Shown here in pieces: positions 14,096 to 25,859 of a DNA stretch of 64,000 bases. Below the pieces are notes generated by a model. It did no database searches. It had not been told where the DNA came from and saw only the letters and a program-made list of their open reading frames with translations. The position numbers were made by a program, and so were the translations under genes. Origin of the DNA: Chrysopilus asiliformis (Eukaryota; Arthropoda; Insecta; Diptera; Rhagionidae); assembly GCA_964034945.1 (NCBI GenBank), contig OZ035962.1:102622784-102686783 (forward strand), written 5' to 3'. The number at the start of each line of letters is the position of its first letter. Position 1 is the first letter of the stretch.

Positions 14096-14950
14096 TTAAA
14101 AATTGTTTTTTAAATTTTTTTAAATGAGCAAATGTGACATGGTAAAATTTTTCTTTTGCAGGGTTTTTAAAAGAGAAAATGTAGCAAATTTTAAAACCGT
14201 TAAAGGAAAAAATGTAGCAAATTTTTTTTCCTTTGAATTTCTTTTTTTTTTTTTGTTATATTCATTTTTTCTCAAAAGTGAATAGTTTTCGAGAGATTCC
14301 CAAAAAATTGAATTGTTTGACTGTGTTTACATTAGGACTCACTTTGAGGCGGCACGGCTTTCGCTCCGGCCAAGTGACGATGAGGGACGCAGTGGGGAGG
14401 GAAACCAAAAAGAGCGAACGAAGTTTAGATTCACTTAAAATTATCGGTCGCAAACCGGTTTGAGTCTCGTTTTGCTCTTCAGATTGACACAAAAATAGAG
14501 CCGTTGCTGATGAAGCATATAATAAACTTGTTACTGCAATTATTATATGATATATATATGACCATATTTTCATTAAATTTAACAAATTTCACTGCAATCA
14601 TTTCACAACTCGGTTAAATTTTGAGGTTATTTTCATCTCAATGTCTTGAACGTCAAAAAGGCGAAAGACGTAGCGAATGAAAAAGGCGAACCGTGTGCAC
14701 ACGGCAACAAAATGAGGAAAGACGTGCCCCCTAAAAGTGAATCCTAATGTAAACACACTCTTTCAAATATCTTGAAAACTGTTAGAGATACAAGAAATCT
14801 GTTAGAGATACAAGAAATCTGTTAGAGATACAAGAAAACTGTTAAAGCAGAAAATTTAGAAAATCTTATATCCTTTAAATTTTGTTACATTCATTTTTCC
14901 CAAAAACGCATAGGTTTAGAGATATTTTCAATATCTGAAGGAATTTTTGA
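14096..14950. repeat. repeat family E copy, split by a MITE
   Basis: Family E is an AT-rich repeat with blocks such as 'tttctcaaaagtg', 'ttcgagagattcccaaaaaa', 'aaatatcttgaaaactgtta' and 'gagatac', shared with 18215-18450, 22530-23150 and 34150-34860. Here it is interrupted by the element at 14323-14756. The right half carries a threefold 20-bp tandem repeat ('ctgttagagatacaagaaat') at about 14779-14845. Confidence 0.65.
14323..14756. mobile_element. MITE with 3-bp ACT duplication inside family E
   Basis: A 434-bp element with ends 'gtgtttacattaggactcac' (left) and the complement of 'gtgtttacattaggattcac' (right), one mismatch in 20. It is flanked by ACT at 14320-14322 and 14757-14759 and cuts a family E repeat in two, which supports these boundaries. 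The 76-codon plus ORF and 107-codon minus ORF spanning it resemble no protein I know. A 3-bp duplication suggests Harbinger-like, but the class is unproven. Confidence 0.7.
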
Positions 14951-15480
14951 AGATTAGAATTGAAATTTATACCTAGCACGGTAGAACACCACATTTCACT
15001 CTTTTAGTACCTCCACGAGGTCTTCTAGATTCCAACAATGCCACTTTCCTGAAATCGATCGAAGATGTGTCCAATATATTCTTCAAGGGTAGTTATAGGC
15101 TTTAATAAGGTGACCATAAGTCCCGCGACAGTTTAAATGGTGGATTCGCCTGCATTTGCTGTGTTTCGACGGCATTTGCTATGATTCGCCTAAGTTTGAC
15201 TACGTTTTGCTTTGGAAAAGCAATTCACGAGAATGTGACTGTTTTGCTAATCTATAATTAGCAGTCCATAATTTGCGACTCAAAACAAAAAAATGAACGA
15301 TGCATGTAAAATTATCGACATTGCTGTAAAAATAATTAAGTGCTAAACGCCATGGATTTGGCGAATCTTTCCAAAAATGAGGATGGTAGACTGGCATTGG
15401 CCAAGATCTGCCAAATCTTTCGCCAATCATTGATTTGCAAGCATTTGCGAAGAGTTCAAATGGCTTCACTAATTTCTTAA
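14950..15480. other. unannotated intergenic DNA
   Basis: No gene is supported. A 'ggtgaccataagtcccg' motif at about 15110 matches the ends of decayed repeats near 20105-20128 and 63333. Confidence 0.35.
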
Positions 15481-15502
15481 ACCTTTCTTAACCCTTTCTT
15501 AA

Positions 15503-15666
15503 CCGTTTCATGCCCGAATGTTTCCTTGCAGTTAAAAAAAAATTTGTTTTTTTTCGTTTGTGTTCCCTAGTCGTGATGGAGGAAACATGCAAAATCTGAG
15601 CTTTCTATTCTTTGGTGATTAACTTTGATAAAGAGTCGCCTATAAGCAACATCGGGCGTGAATGGG
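15503..15666. mobile_element. piggyBac-type MITE (TTAA duplication)
   Basis: A 164-bp element between TTAA at 15499-15502 and 15667-15670. Left end 'ccgtttcatgcccga', right end the complement of 'cccattcacgcccga' (12 of 15 match). TTAA targets and C-rich starts are the signature of piggyBac. It is too short to encode anything. Confidence 0.65.
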
Positions 15667-15670
15667 TTAA

Positions 15671-16111
15671 TCGGAAGGTCTGCATGGATTTGAGTTTTAT
15701 TTGAGCCTGAGTCTCCGAATCCAACATTTTTAAGCCGAAACTTTCAACTAAGCTCCGATTTTATAAGAAAAATTTCGAAAAAAATTTGTTCTTTGTGTTT
15801 GGAGAAAGTTTAATAAAAGAAAACTCGAATTTTACTACAGTTTTGTTTGAATATTCAGACATCTTTGATAATATTTTTTTAAAAATCGTGTTATAGAATT
15901 TTTAAAGACACGATAGTTTTTTACAGAAAGCCGAAAAAAGTCTGCATTTTTTTGCGAACGAAAATACTTGGAATATCTGTATTCTTATTAACGTCAAGAA
16001 AATTTTTTGAAGCTTCCTTCATAAAAGAACTCTGTTTCCATGTCGTAAACCATTTCTTATACGTAATTGCTAAAAACACTTTTGGACAATTCAATTTTTT
16101 CAATTGTACCA
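15671..16111. other. unannotated AT-rich intergenic DNA
   Basis: Nothing assignable; the short overlapping ORFs at 15921-16112 are AT-rich chance frames. Confidence 0.4.
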
Positions 16112-16383
16112 CACTCAGAAAAATGGAGGCTAACTCGACAACCTACATACGGCGTAATTGGCCTCGGGCAGGCGCGCGTTCGCCTGCATGTGGGCAAGTA
16201 AAACTGAGTTGACCTGTGGTCAGAGAAATTCTGAAATTAAGCCACCAGCAGGTGAAGTAGGGCATTGGGAGCTGCACGAGTTGACCTTAGATAGGTTAAC
16301 TCTGACCGCTAGCTGGCTTACAGACACCTCTGTAAGGTCAGAGTTAACCTGACAAAAAGTTGACCTGAACATTTTTCTGAGTG
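16112..16383 (+). mobile_element. family B MITE, copy 1
   Basis: A 272-bp element with ends 'cactcagaaaaatg' and 'catttttctgagtg' (perfect inverted repeat). Four copies lie in this window (also 25587-25858, 38161-38417 and, reversed, 44567-44829); two are flanked by intact TA duplications, so it probably belongs to the Tc1/mariner group. The flank here is CA on both sides. The interior is GC-richer than its surroundings, with 'cgggcaggcgcgcgttcgcc' and several AGGTCA-type half-sites. Its ORF (MASGRRAFACMW...) recurs in copy 2 but is not conserved in copy 4. Confidence 0.85.
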
Positions 16384-17930
16384 CAAAAGCCTTTATAAAA
16401 TAACGATTTAATAAAACATAATGAAAAAGATAACATGTATGTATAAACGTACCTGATTTGATTATAATGTATTCAATTACATTACGAAATAAAACTATCT
16501 CATAAGAAAGATACAAAACAATCGAATCAGGATTCTTATGAAAAACTCATTTGAATACAATATTTCAGTACAATTTCGGTAAAGATTTTGTATAGCCCAC
16601 CTACACTGATCTCTTCTTCAATAAAATTTTATTGGATATTTACTCATCCTCGTACGGTTAAATCACCGTCGAATAAAATCTGATATCCATTCAATTGAAA
16701 CGGGAGCGCTTTTTCGCAACAAGACGGAAATGGGAAACGCTATGCGATATTTGGGGAAATTGTTTTTCGCAGAGGCAGTTCCGTGTGTTTTTTTATGATC
16801 AACATGTAAACATATTGATAGATAGTTGCTCGTATCTGTACTCAATAGTACGGCCTTTAACATGAAAACATTATGTAAATTTCCCAAAATACAAGCGAAT
16901 CCCTTTTTTCCAGTCAGACCAATATTTTATTACCATATCGTCTGTCTGTGGACGTGTCAGGTGTCCCAAATCTCTTCAATGCAAAATGAAAGTGAATAAA
17001 TTCTAAACGAATGACTTTAATGTATTTTCCTCTTTGAAATACATTTCAATGCGAAATCTCAATGTATTCAAAAAGAGACTTTTGAATTCACCTAGGCTTA
17101 AAGAAAAACATTTTGTGTGGCGAATATTTGTGATTGCACTTTTTTTTTTGAACCAAATTTAAAAAAAAAATGGTTATCTAAAAACTATAAGAGAAAGTTT
17201 ACGGAAAATTTACCTTATTTAATGAATTGGATTTGATCGGGAAATTTTACCTTCTGTTGGGATTAACCCATCTATGTAAACTGTTTCAGTGTCTAGTAAT
17301 TAGATATTCTATGAAATAAACTTTAATGTAACCCCAATGCTCTTATGCGATCTAAGAGCTTACGTACTGGAATTTATGAGGTATATTGGTATTATTTTCG
17401 CAACTGGGGGGATACAAAGTATGGATTAATTTAAAATTCATAATGAGTTTAACGGATTTAACTCTAAAAAGTTACGGCATCCCGCCATACTTAATACTTT
17501 TAGATAGGTATATTCTTGATGGGCAGAATTTATGGTTATGATATTGCTTCAATTTTGCGTGAATACTGTTTTATATAGAATGATTTTTAAACACATTTCC
17601 TTTACCGAAATTCTTAGGTATCCATTCTCAGTCGATTTGTAAATTAAAAAGTCAAAAAGGAAATTTCGCGAATGAGATTAATACCATAAAACTTTATACT
17701 TCTCACAAATAGAACAAAATTTACAATATTAAAATCAACGCAATATTTAGTATGAATTTTTAATTAAAATGTTTATGAAGGCAAAGTGTGTTTACAATAC
17801 GACTTAATGGGTTAAGCCTGCACGGTTAAAATTATTGGACTAACTTGTAATCCAAATTTCTGGAATTCGAGATTTTTTTAATACTTTTTCTATTAAATTT
17901 CAAACCCGCTCAAATTATAAACTACATTCT
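16384..17930. other. unannotated AT-rich intergenic DNA
   Basis: No gene, repeat or element was recognised. Confidence 0.4.
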
Positions 17931-17933
17931 TAA

Positions 17934-18190
17934 CACTAGATTGCCCAAGCAAGTCATTTTGACTGCTTTTTAATTTCAATCAGAAAAACAATTATGTATA
18001 TAATGACACAATTTGTTAGAATTTTGTGACTTTTTGTACGACATATAAATGCGTTTATTAATAATTGTAGTTACCTCCGACATCCCCCCCCCCCCACCCC
18101 CTCCTTCATTTCCGGTATATATGTATGTGTTATACCTATATTGCCAAAAGCAGTCATTTTGACTGCTTGACTTCCTTGGGCAATCTAGTG
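17934..18190. mobile_element. piggyBac-type MITE (TTAA duplication)
   Basis: A 257-bp element between TTAA at 17930-17933 and 18191-18194. The ends are inverted repeats of 'cactagattgcccaag' (perfect), extending with one change through 'aagtc'. Just inside each end is 'gtcattttgactgctt'. The interior carries a C-rich run at 18084-18102. The class is inferred from TTAA and the CACTAG start; there is no coding capacity. Confidence 0.85.
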
Positions 18191-18214
18191 TTAATTAAAC
18201 TTGTATTATTTTTC

Positions 18215-18450
18215 AATATTTTTTTAGAGTTTTATACAGTTTTTGAAAAATCTCAGTTTTTTGAAAAAAAAAAAAGTTTTTTAAAAATTTCTCGAAAGTT
18301 ATGCGCTTTTGGGGAAAATTGAGGATAACTAAATTCAACGAAAAAAAAAGTTTCTTTCATTTTTTCCTGTAACTTTTTTTACGTATATTAAACGGTTCTC
18401 GAAATTTAAAAAAAAATACTTTTCACATAGTTTTTCCGAAACTAAATATT
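18215..18450. repeat. repeat family E, partial copy
   Basis: Carries 'tttctcgaaagttatgcg' and 'aacggttctcgaaat' blocks as in 14096-14950 and 22530-23150. Confidence 0.5.
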
Positions 18451-18780
18451 GCAGAGGAAAATTTTGTGTTGATCATAACAGATATTTTTATTTACATGTG
18501 AGAATGAAAAATTACATTTTTTTTTCTTGTTTTTATACTTGGAAAACCGAAAACAAAGCAGAGCCCCGCTCGTCCCCGGGACAAACTCGTGCACCCATCG
18601 ACACAGTTCAATGAGTTCACAACCTGTCTGTGTGTGTGTGTTTATCCTATAATATAAGATGAGGAATGTTTGCACAACGATTTCGAAAACCCGCCTAACG
18701 TATTTTCACGAAACTTGGGGGCTAGGGATTTTCGGGGACCAAAAACCGATCTAGATAGGTCTCACCTCTGAGAAAATTCC

Positions 18781-19041
18781 CCTCGATACCCCTCGCCCGT
18801 TATCATCGAATTGGGTGGTCCGATTTTAATGAAACTTTACAGTATTACTAAGGGGGCTGAGGGCTTTCGATTTCTTCACTACAAACCTGACTTTCCCTCC
18901 CCTTGATACCCCTCGCCCGTTATCTTCGAATTGGGTAGTCCGATTTTAATGAAACTTTACAGTATTACTAAGGGGGCTGAGGGCTCTCGATTTCTTCACT
19001 ACAAACCTGACTTTTCCCTCCCCTTGATACCCCTCACCTGG
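18781..19041. repeat. 120-bp tandem repeat, about 2.2 units
   Basis: The marker 'gatacccctcgcccgttatc' begins at 18785 and 18905, and a diverged third start lies at 19026. The two full units differ at only a few positions, for example 'ttgggtggtccg' against 'ttgggtagtccg'. It lies within a family C/D-like stretch (18550-19260). Confidence 0.85.
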
Positions 19042-19259
19042 TGTCTCAAAACAACGTTTCAAAAATCGGTGACAGCGATTACTCAATAACCACTCAACCG
19101 ATTTCTGTGAAATTTTGTTATCGCGCGTTAGTTTTAGTTCTAGCTCTCTAGGTCGGGAATTTAAAAACTTCGGAAAAGCTCTGTAAAGATAATGTGAATT
19201 TAGGTTTTCCCCAAAAATCAGCAAAAGTAGGATTTCGAGGTCGCCGAGTATGGCTTGGT

Positions 19260-20135
19260 CTTCCTGGGACTGTAACTAATATTGTAACATCGACTTTTAT
19301 CAGTAAACTATGTGTACGCGGATTTTAACATTCGAAAGCTGTTATCGTCGCATAGAAATCTGTAAAACTCGATTTTTGAAAAAAATTAACCGTTTTCAAG
19401 AAAATCTGAAAAATATTTGCCATTTGTAGGTGAGATGAGGGATGGAATGGTTCGATCGAATTTTAATCTATGACAGAGTTATGTAAAAATATATTCTAAG
19501 CACTTTTCTAGAAACAAATTTTTCGAAAACATGAACCGTTTTAGAGAAAATTACAAAATTCTTTCCCATTTGTGTGGTGGATGGTGGGAAGGAGTGGTTC
19601 AATTTGTGTCATTTTCGGGAGGAATTGAACTTTTGAAACGATCCTCTTCTGTATGGAGTGACAATATTTATTTTGCGTCAATCCGGGACAAGATGAGCGG
19701 GAAGGCGGTTGTAGTGTAACAACTACTTTGAAAAAGAAAGTTTTTTGATAAAGAAATATTTGAAAAAGAAAGTTTTTTGATAAAGAAATATTTGATAAAG
19801 AAATATTTGATAAAGAAATTTGATATGCCGCAGGCGAAATTTTTTTAAATGAATGCGGCACAATTATTTTAATCAAGAGCTTTACAATCCCATGCAAATA
19901 AATAATCGCAATGAATTTTAAAAATACCAATAAAAAAAACTGTGCCGAATCTTTCGAGAGGCAAAAGACCTAAAAATGCGCAGCAGGTGAAATAATTGGT
20001 GATACCCCCGCAATCGAATTAGATTGTTTTGCATATTTAGTGATTGTTTTTTTTATAGTTAAAATCCTGAACAAAAATTTAGCCTCAATCCGGGATTGGC
20101 ACGGTCATTCCGGGACGTATGGTCACCCTAGTTCT
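19260..20135. repeat. repeat family D copy with nested simple repeat
   Basis: Starts with blocks shared with 10838-11040 ('acatcgacttttatcagtaa'), includes 'gcgtcaatccgggacaagat', and ends near 'gggacgtatggtcaccctag'. Between 19728 and 19822 the unit 'gataaagaaatattt' is repeated several times. The ORFs here are frame artefacts. Confidence 0.5.
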
Positions 20136-20181
20136 GTGCCAAATTTAAACTTTCTATCGCAATTAGTTGTCGAGCATCCAA

Positions 20182-20345
20182 TTTTTATACCCGTATGGTG
20201 AAACCAAAGGGTATATTAACTTTGCCTTACCGTTTGTAACGCCAAGATCCCGTCATCGCACAAAAAAATGAATTACACCAGTGTGTTTAGAATGATAAAA
20301 ATAATTAATTTTTGCATGTCCGTCCGTCTGTCCGTCTGTCTGTCC

Positions 20346-20399
<54 letters not shown>

Positions 20400-20770
20400 C
20401 TGTGGCGCGGATTGCGGGCGCACGGATTGAGCTAGAGACTTGAAATTTTGCGCAGATCCGTTTTTCGTAAAATGCGAGGCTAAGTTCGTTCATGGGCAAA
20501 AATGGACCATTAGTACCCCCCCATACAAACGAAAACATTTTTTTTCGAATATCTCAAAAACAAAAGTGCAAGAACAAAAGTTATTTAGGATATGATTCTA
20601 CATAAACCTCACATACATCAAAATCCGATTGGAATAAATTTTAAAAAATCTTATTGGAAAGTTTGACTTCAAATTGGAATTTTGGTATAACTGTTCGAAT
20701 TTTGATACGAATATCACCATACGGGTCTCCAATGATTGCCAGATTGGCAATTATAGCTTTTGTTATGTTT
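20182..20770 (-). repeat. repeat family A, near-complete copy
   Basis: Same orientation and ends as 9269-9862, with a longer run of pure CTGT units at about 20336-20392. A small deletion removes part of the 'ggtgcatcttatcaaaaaag' region. Confidence 0.85.
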
Positions 20771-22529
20771 ATTTTTGCATATAAAAATTCAACATAATTA
20801 TCCAATTTTTCATCATGTGAGGTTTAATTATGTAAGAATGGTATCATCTCACCGCTAGGTGGATAAAGCTATATTTTTTAAATGTGACTGATTTCGATTT
20901 TTTTATATATAATACATATTTACACATAATAACATTCTTATATGTGATTGAATTTCGTCCATTGAAAACACAAACGTTAGAAGGACGGAATAATGATATA
21001 AGACAGAAAAAATCAACCATTGAGAAAAAAAAGAAGAAAACTTTCTTCTGGGTTACATTTTCATATACATAAGTATTTTTCTGCCCGTCTACTTGTTCAA
21101 ATTCAATCGAATGGAAATAATCGGCTTTTGCAATTTCCATGAGCAGCCATCCAGGACATCGCTTTGCTGTATCCAGTGCCGTCTCTGCCCACCGTCTTAA
21201 GACAAAAAAAAATCTGACAAAAATTTGTTCTTGGAAATGGAAAGTAGTCGAAGTAAAATCGAGGGAAAATCACGAACGAGCTCCACAATGTTAAATCGAG
21301 AGTAATTTATGTTATAAAATATATTGGTATAACGTAGATGACATTCAGTTCAGGATAATACAATACGAATAGGTATCTAAAATATATAAATATACGAAAA
21401 CTGGTGTATAAAAAATACTCAATATTAATAGTACGTTCACCTTCAGAAAGATAAGATCTCAAGTTGCGTATAAAGCATAAAGTGGCTTTCAGTCCCTCGT
21501 GCAAGGCGCTGCAAACAATACACACACGTAAGCATATGAAATTGGTTAAATTTTTATAAAAGTTCTTTGAAATGAAAAACCGAATATTCTAAGGTTAAAA
21601 AAGGTGTGTGGAAGTTATCCACAAATTCTTGAGGAGACACGAAATCTGATATAAGACGATATTAATTAAACATTATTTCTCTGTATAAATTTTAAAGTGT
21701 TAGAAACTTATCAAAGAATTCCCATGGAATTCGAAATTTATTCATTAACCCTTGATTTTCATGGTAATTGCGCACAAAACACAACTCAGGTCTGTTTGCC
21801 ATTGGTATTAATTAATATTTCTAGAATTTGTCTGGTTTCGAATAATATGAAATTAAACTCCAATTTGCCTTAAAATACTGATTAATCTATTTCAAATTAA
21901 AAATTACGAAAATAAAAGCACTAAAATCTGTACTAAACGACACTTTTTGAAGTTGTATGTACAGAACATGGTATTGTCAACATTTTCGCTAATCGATAAT
22001 ATCAGAAAATGGTTTAAATTAAATACCAACTACAACTACATAACTTTATTTAAACCATTTTCATTTCAGCGAAACCGATTTTATCTGGAAATTCAATTTA
22101 AATGATATGAAACAATGAATAAGTAAGCAAAGATTTAAATGCAATTAAACCTCAGTATCGTTTAAATATTTTGTTTGCATGAATTTCCGGGAAATCGGGG
22201 TTTTGACAAACTAACAAGTTTTCTTTGTTAAATACTGTTTAAAAATCATACCGAATTTTAATTTCAAAACAAATTATTTACATTGTGAAAGCAGATTGAA
22301 ATCTCTTCTATTTAATGGAATTTCATTGCGACACAGAACTAGGAAAATGTATATATCGTTGATATGTCTTCATCAAGAACTATGACAACACACTTTCTTG
22401 TCATTCGTGAAAACGTTTTGTGGAGCAAAAACTGATTAATTCTACTCGTTCTGGCTGACGCTTTAATATACACACGACACAAATATTAAACAACTGAGAT
22501 TTTTATTTTGAAATTGTTTTTAAAAATAT
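20771..22529. other. unannotated AT-rich intergenic DNA
   Basis: No gene or shared repeat is recognisable. Confidence 0.4.
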
Positions 22530-23150
22530 CAAACTTTTCTCTGCAATATTGAGTTTCGGAAAAAATATGTTAAAAAATATTATTTTTTTTTTCAAATATT
22601 TCGAGAACCGTTAAAAATGTGTAAAAACTGAGGAAAATTGTATTTCCTATAAATTATATAGTATGCGGTTATCTACATTTTTTCATAAAAGTTCATAATT
22701 TTCGAGAGATTTTCAAAAAAAAGAATTTTTCTCAAATATCTTGCGAACCGTTAGACATACAAAGAAAAACATTAAGACAAAAAATGAAGAAAATTTTATT
22801 TCCCGCAAATTTTGTTATATTGATTTTTTCTCTAAAGTGCACCGTTATTGATAAATTTTCAAAAAACTGTTAAAAAGAAAAAAGAAAAAAAAAGAAATTA
22901 TTTGGGAGGTACTCATTACAGTTACCGTTACTGTATTTTTTCAACAAAAAAAAATTGTATGGGATGTACCCTTTACAGTTACCGTTACTTTGATAGAAAA
23001 GGTTATAGAAAACTGAGATTTTTGTAAAATTGATTTACAAATAATTTCAAGTCGCTAGGTCAACGCGTTCTCGAGTTATTTAAGATACATACAACGGACA
23101 GACATATGAATGGACATTCTCAGAATTTTTCTATCGCAAGTAGGTCTCCG
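22530..23150. repeat. repeat family E, longest copy
   Basis: Contains the family blocks 'aatatttcgagaaccgtta', 'aaatatcttgcgaaccgtta', 'cagttaccgttac' (twice) and a 3' part 'caagtcgctaggtcaacgcg', followed by 'acggacagacatatgaatgg'. The last part resembles the 34740-34870 end of the other long copy. Confidence 0.6.
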
Positions 23151-24990
23151 TCACGAATACAATACTTTCCCTCTATAGAATAGGAAAAAAACATTTAATA
23201 TATTATTTTTGCCGAGGGTCTTTTTTGCCCTTAAAAATACACAATAGGGTGATTCCACACGAAATCGCCCAAAAAAGTCGACAAATTTAAGTGACCTTCT
23301 CCGATTTCGATTAGGTTTGGCAAACATTTTTTTATGAGAAAAAGAATATCCATATTTTTTTAAAAGAACTTGATAATAGCTAGAATACATTTTTTGTTGG
23401 CGATTCTTCCTGCTTTCAAAAATTTGTATTTTCCAAGCTATTCATTTATGGAAAAATGGATTTCTAGAGTTTTTATCGAGTTCAAAAACTACAGAATGTC
23501 AATTTTTCGCAGAAGAAAAATGAAATAAACTAAAATAGCGTTATGCCTCCAGGATCTTGCATATAGAAATTCAATTCGGTGTCGAATTGCTGCTCAGTGA
23601 CCCCAAAAATACAAAATTAGACGCTGGGAGTTTTCCCCTAGAATGCGGTGGTTTGTATTGTTTGATTAAGCCTGTATCATTATTTTAACCTTTTTTATAC
23701 AGATATGCCTGTATCATTATTTTAACCTTTTTTATACAGATATAAGAAACTAATATCTTTCTTAGAATTATAAGAAAGGGGAGGCAGTGTTTTCTATTTC
23801 AGACGTAGTTTAACTTTTGACAAAACCCGATCGCGGATTAAATAACATCAGATTCGCTTTCTATTGACCCAAATTTACTCACAAATTAAATTTTGTGGAC
23901 AAAAAGAAAATCTTTGCACTATAAAGGTTTTTGCACTATACAGGAATTTTGCCATTATATTTCGCACTGAGATTCAAATAAAGACTAAATAAATAAAACG
24001 AAGTTACTTTAGAAGAGCAGCTTATAAAAACTCTGAGAAATTTTTAAAAACTTTTAAATTTAAATTTTCATTTACAAAATTGTGTATTTTTAAGACAAAT
24101 AACTGAAAATTTGTATGTAATACTGTAAAAAAATAGTTCCTGTCCTGTAGAAAAATAGTTCTATTACATTCTTGACTGAATGAGTATAAAGATGTAATAA
24201 ACCATAAAACAAAACAATTATTGGTTTTTTTAATATACGTTAACGAGAAAATTTTTAAATAAGTAAATAAAATATTTGTATGTATTATACAGCATGTATT
24301 TAAATATAAATTGCGCCCCGTTTTATAACAAAACTCAACTTTCAAGTTGCATGTTATTACTTCCAATTTAAACTTTAACTTTTATACATACAAATATTTG
24401 TTTAAGGACAATTTGTAGTTGGTTTTGAAGCAAAATCACTTTATATTCAAACAAAGTTTTCATCGAAAAATCAATTGCACCGAATGTAGTCCCAACAAAA
24501 ATGTTCAAAAGTATAAGTAAAATATTTTTATGATAAATTTAAACTGAACAATTTCTAAACAAGTTGTTTACCATTTCATGTCCAATAAATGTTTACCAAG
24601 AAAACAAAATCTTCTCCACTATTCACTCAGTAAAACTTGTACACATGTTAGTCGATATTCAGTGTGTTTTCAAGCTTAACATGTCTTTTTGCATAGCAAT
24701 ATTTACTTTATAATGAAGTGTATGCAGCATTTTGCTTCTTACCGCTTGAGTATTCGTGATGCAGGATGCAGGATATGTGTATGGAATATTTACAAACTAT
24801 TCATTATTTTGATCTACTAGTTACAGTTAAAAATATTTTAGATATTTAAGATTTACTTACCTTGTATATTCTGATGCTTTTCTGATGGAAAATTGGTAAT
24901 GATTTGAAAACATTGCAATTTAGAATATTGCTGTGTAAGAAAGTACGCTCACAACATTTTTTGCTGTAGATATTGGGTGATGCGAATAAA
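23151..24990. other. unannotated intergenic DNA with a 37-bp tandem duplication
   Basis: At about 23670-23743 the unit starting 'gcctgtatcattattttaac' and ending 'tttttatacagatat' occurs twice in a row. The rest is AT-rich with no gene. Confidence 0.5.
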
Positions 24991-25498
24991 AAAATATAAC
25001 AAAAGCTATAATTACCAATCTGGCAATTATTGAAAACCCGTATGGTGATATTCGTATCAAAATTCGAACAGTTGTGCCAAAATTCCACTTTGAAGTCAAA
25101 CTTTTCAATAAGATTTTTTAAAATTTATTCCAATCGGATTTTGATGTATGGGAGTTTTATGTAGAATCATATCCTAAATAACTTTTGTTCTTTATAAGAT
25201 GCACCGTTTTTGAGATAATCGCAAAAAACTTTTTCGTTCGTCCATGAACGAACTTAGCCTCGCATTTTACCAAAAACAAATCTGCGCAAAATTTCAAGTC
25301 TGTAGCTCAATCCGTGCGCCCGCAAGCCGCGCCACAGACAGACGCACAGACAGACGGACAGACGGACGGACATGCAAAAATTAGTTATTTTTATCATTCT
25401 AAAAACACTGGTGTAATTCATTTTTGTGTGTGATGACGGGATCTTGGCGTTACAAACGGTAAGGTAAAGTTAATATACCCTTTGGTTTCACCATACGT
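24991..25498 (+). repeat. repeat family A, copy with internal deletions
   Basis: Runs from 'ataacaaaagctataattac' to 'ctttggtttcaccatacg'. The (GACA/GACG)n tract is short (25333-25370) and the 'gtatggggggtacccccc' segment is missing. Confidence 0.85.
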
Positions 25499-25586
25499 AG
25501 TAAAATTTACTACTCTAAAAATTAGATGGTTTACAGAATATATGACGAAGAATATTTCATCTATCTATGCATTTGTTCTTTTTCCA

Positions 25587-25858
25587 CACTCAGAAAAATG
25601 GAGGCTAACTCGACGACCTACATACGGCGTAATTGGCCTCGGGCAGGCGCGCGTTCGCCTGCATGTGGGCAAGTAAAACTGAGTTGACCTGTGGTCGGAG
25701 AAATTCTGAAATTCAGCCACCAGCAGGTGAAGTAGGGCATTGGGAGCTGCACGAGTTGACCTTAGATAGGTTAACTCTGACCGCTAGCTGGCTTACAGAC
25801 ACCACTGTAAGGTCAGAGTTAACCTGGCAAAAAGTTGACCTGGACATTTTTCTGAGTG
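25587..25858 (+). mobile_element. family B MITE, copy 2
   Basis: 272 bp, nearly identical to copy 1 (a handful of substitutions, for example 'gtggtcggag' for 'gtggtcagag'). Ends are intact; TA flanks on the right, CA on the left. High similarity between copies points to recent activity. Confidence 0.88.
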
Positions 25859-25859
25859 T

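Noticed and set aside
14782..14845. Regular 20-bp repeats as a possible CRISPR-like array
   Set aside because: The units are contiguous without spacers, only three long, in a eukaryotic AT-rich repeat.
16158..16352. Shared 64-83 codon ORF (MASGRRAFACMW) in two MITE copies
   Set aside because: Identical because the elements are near-identical; the frame is not maintained in copies 3 and 4.
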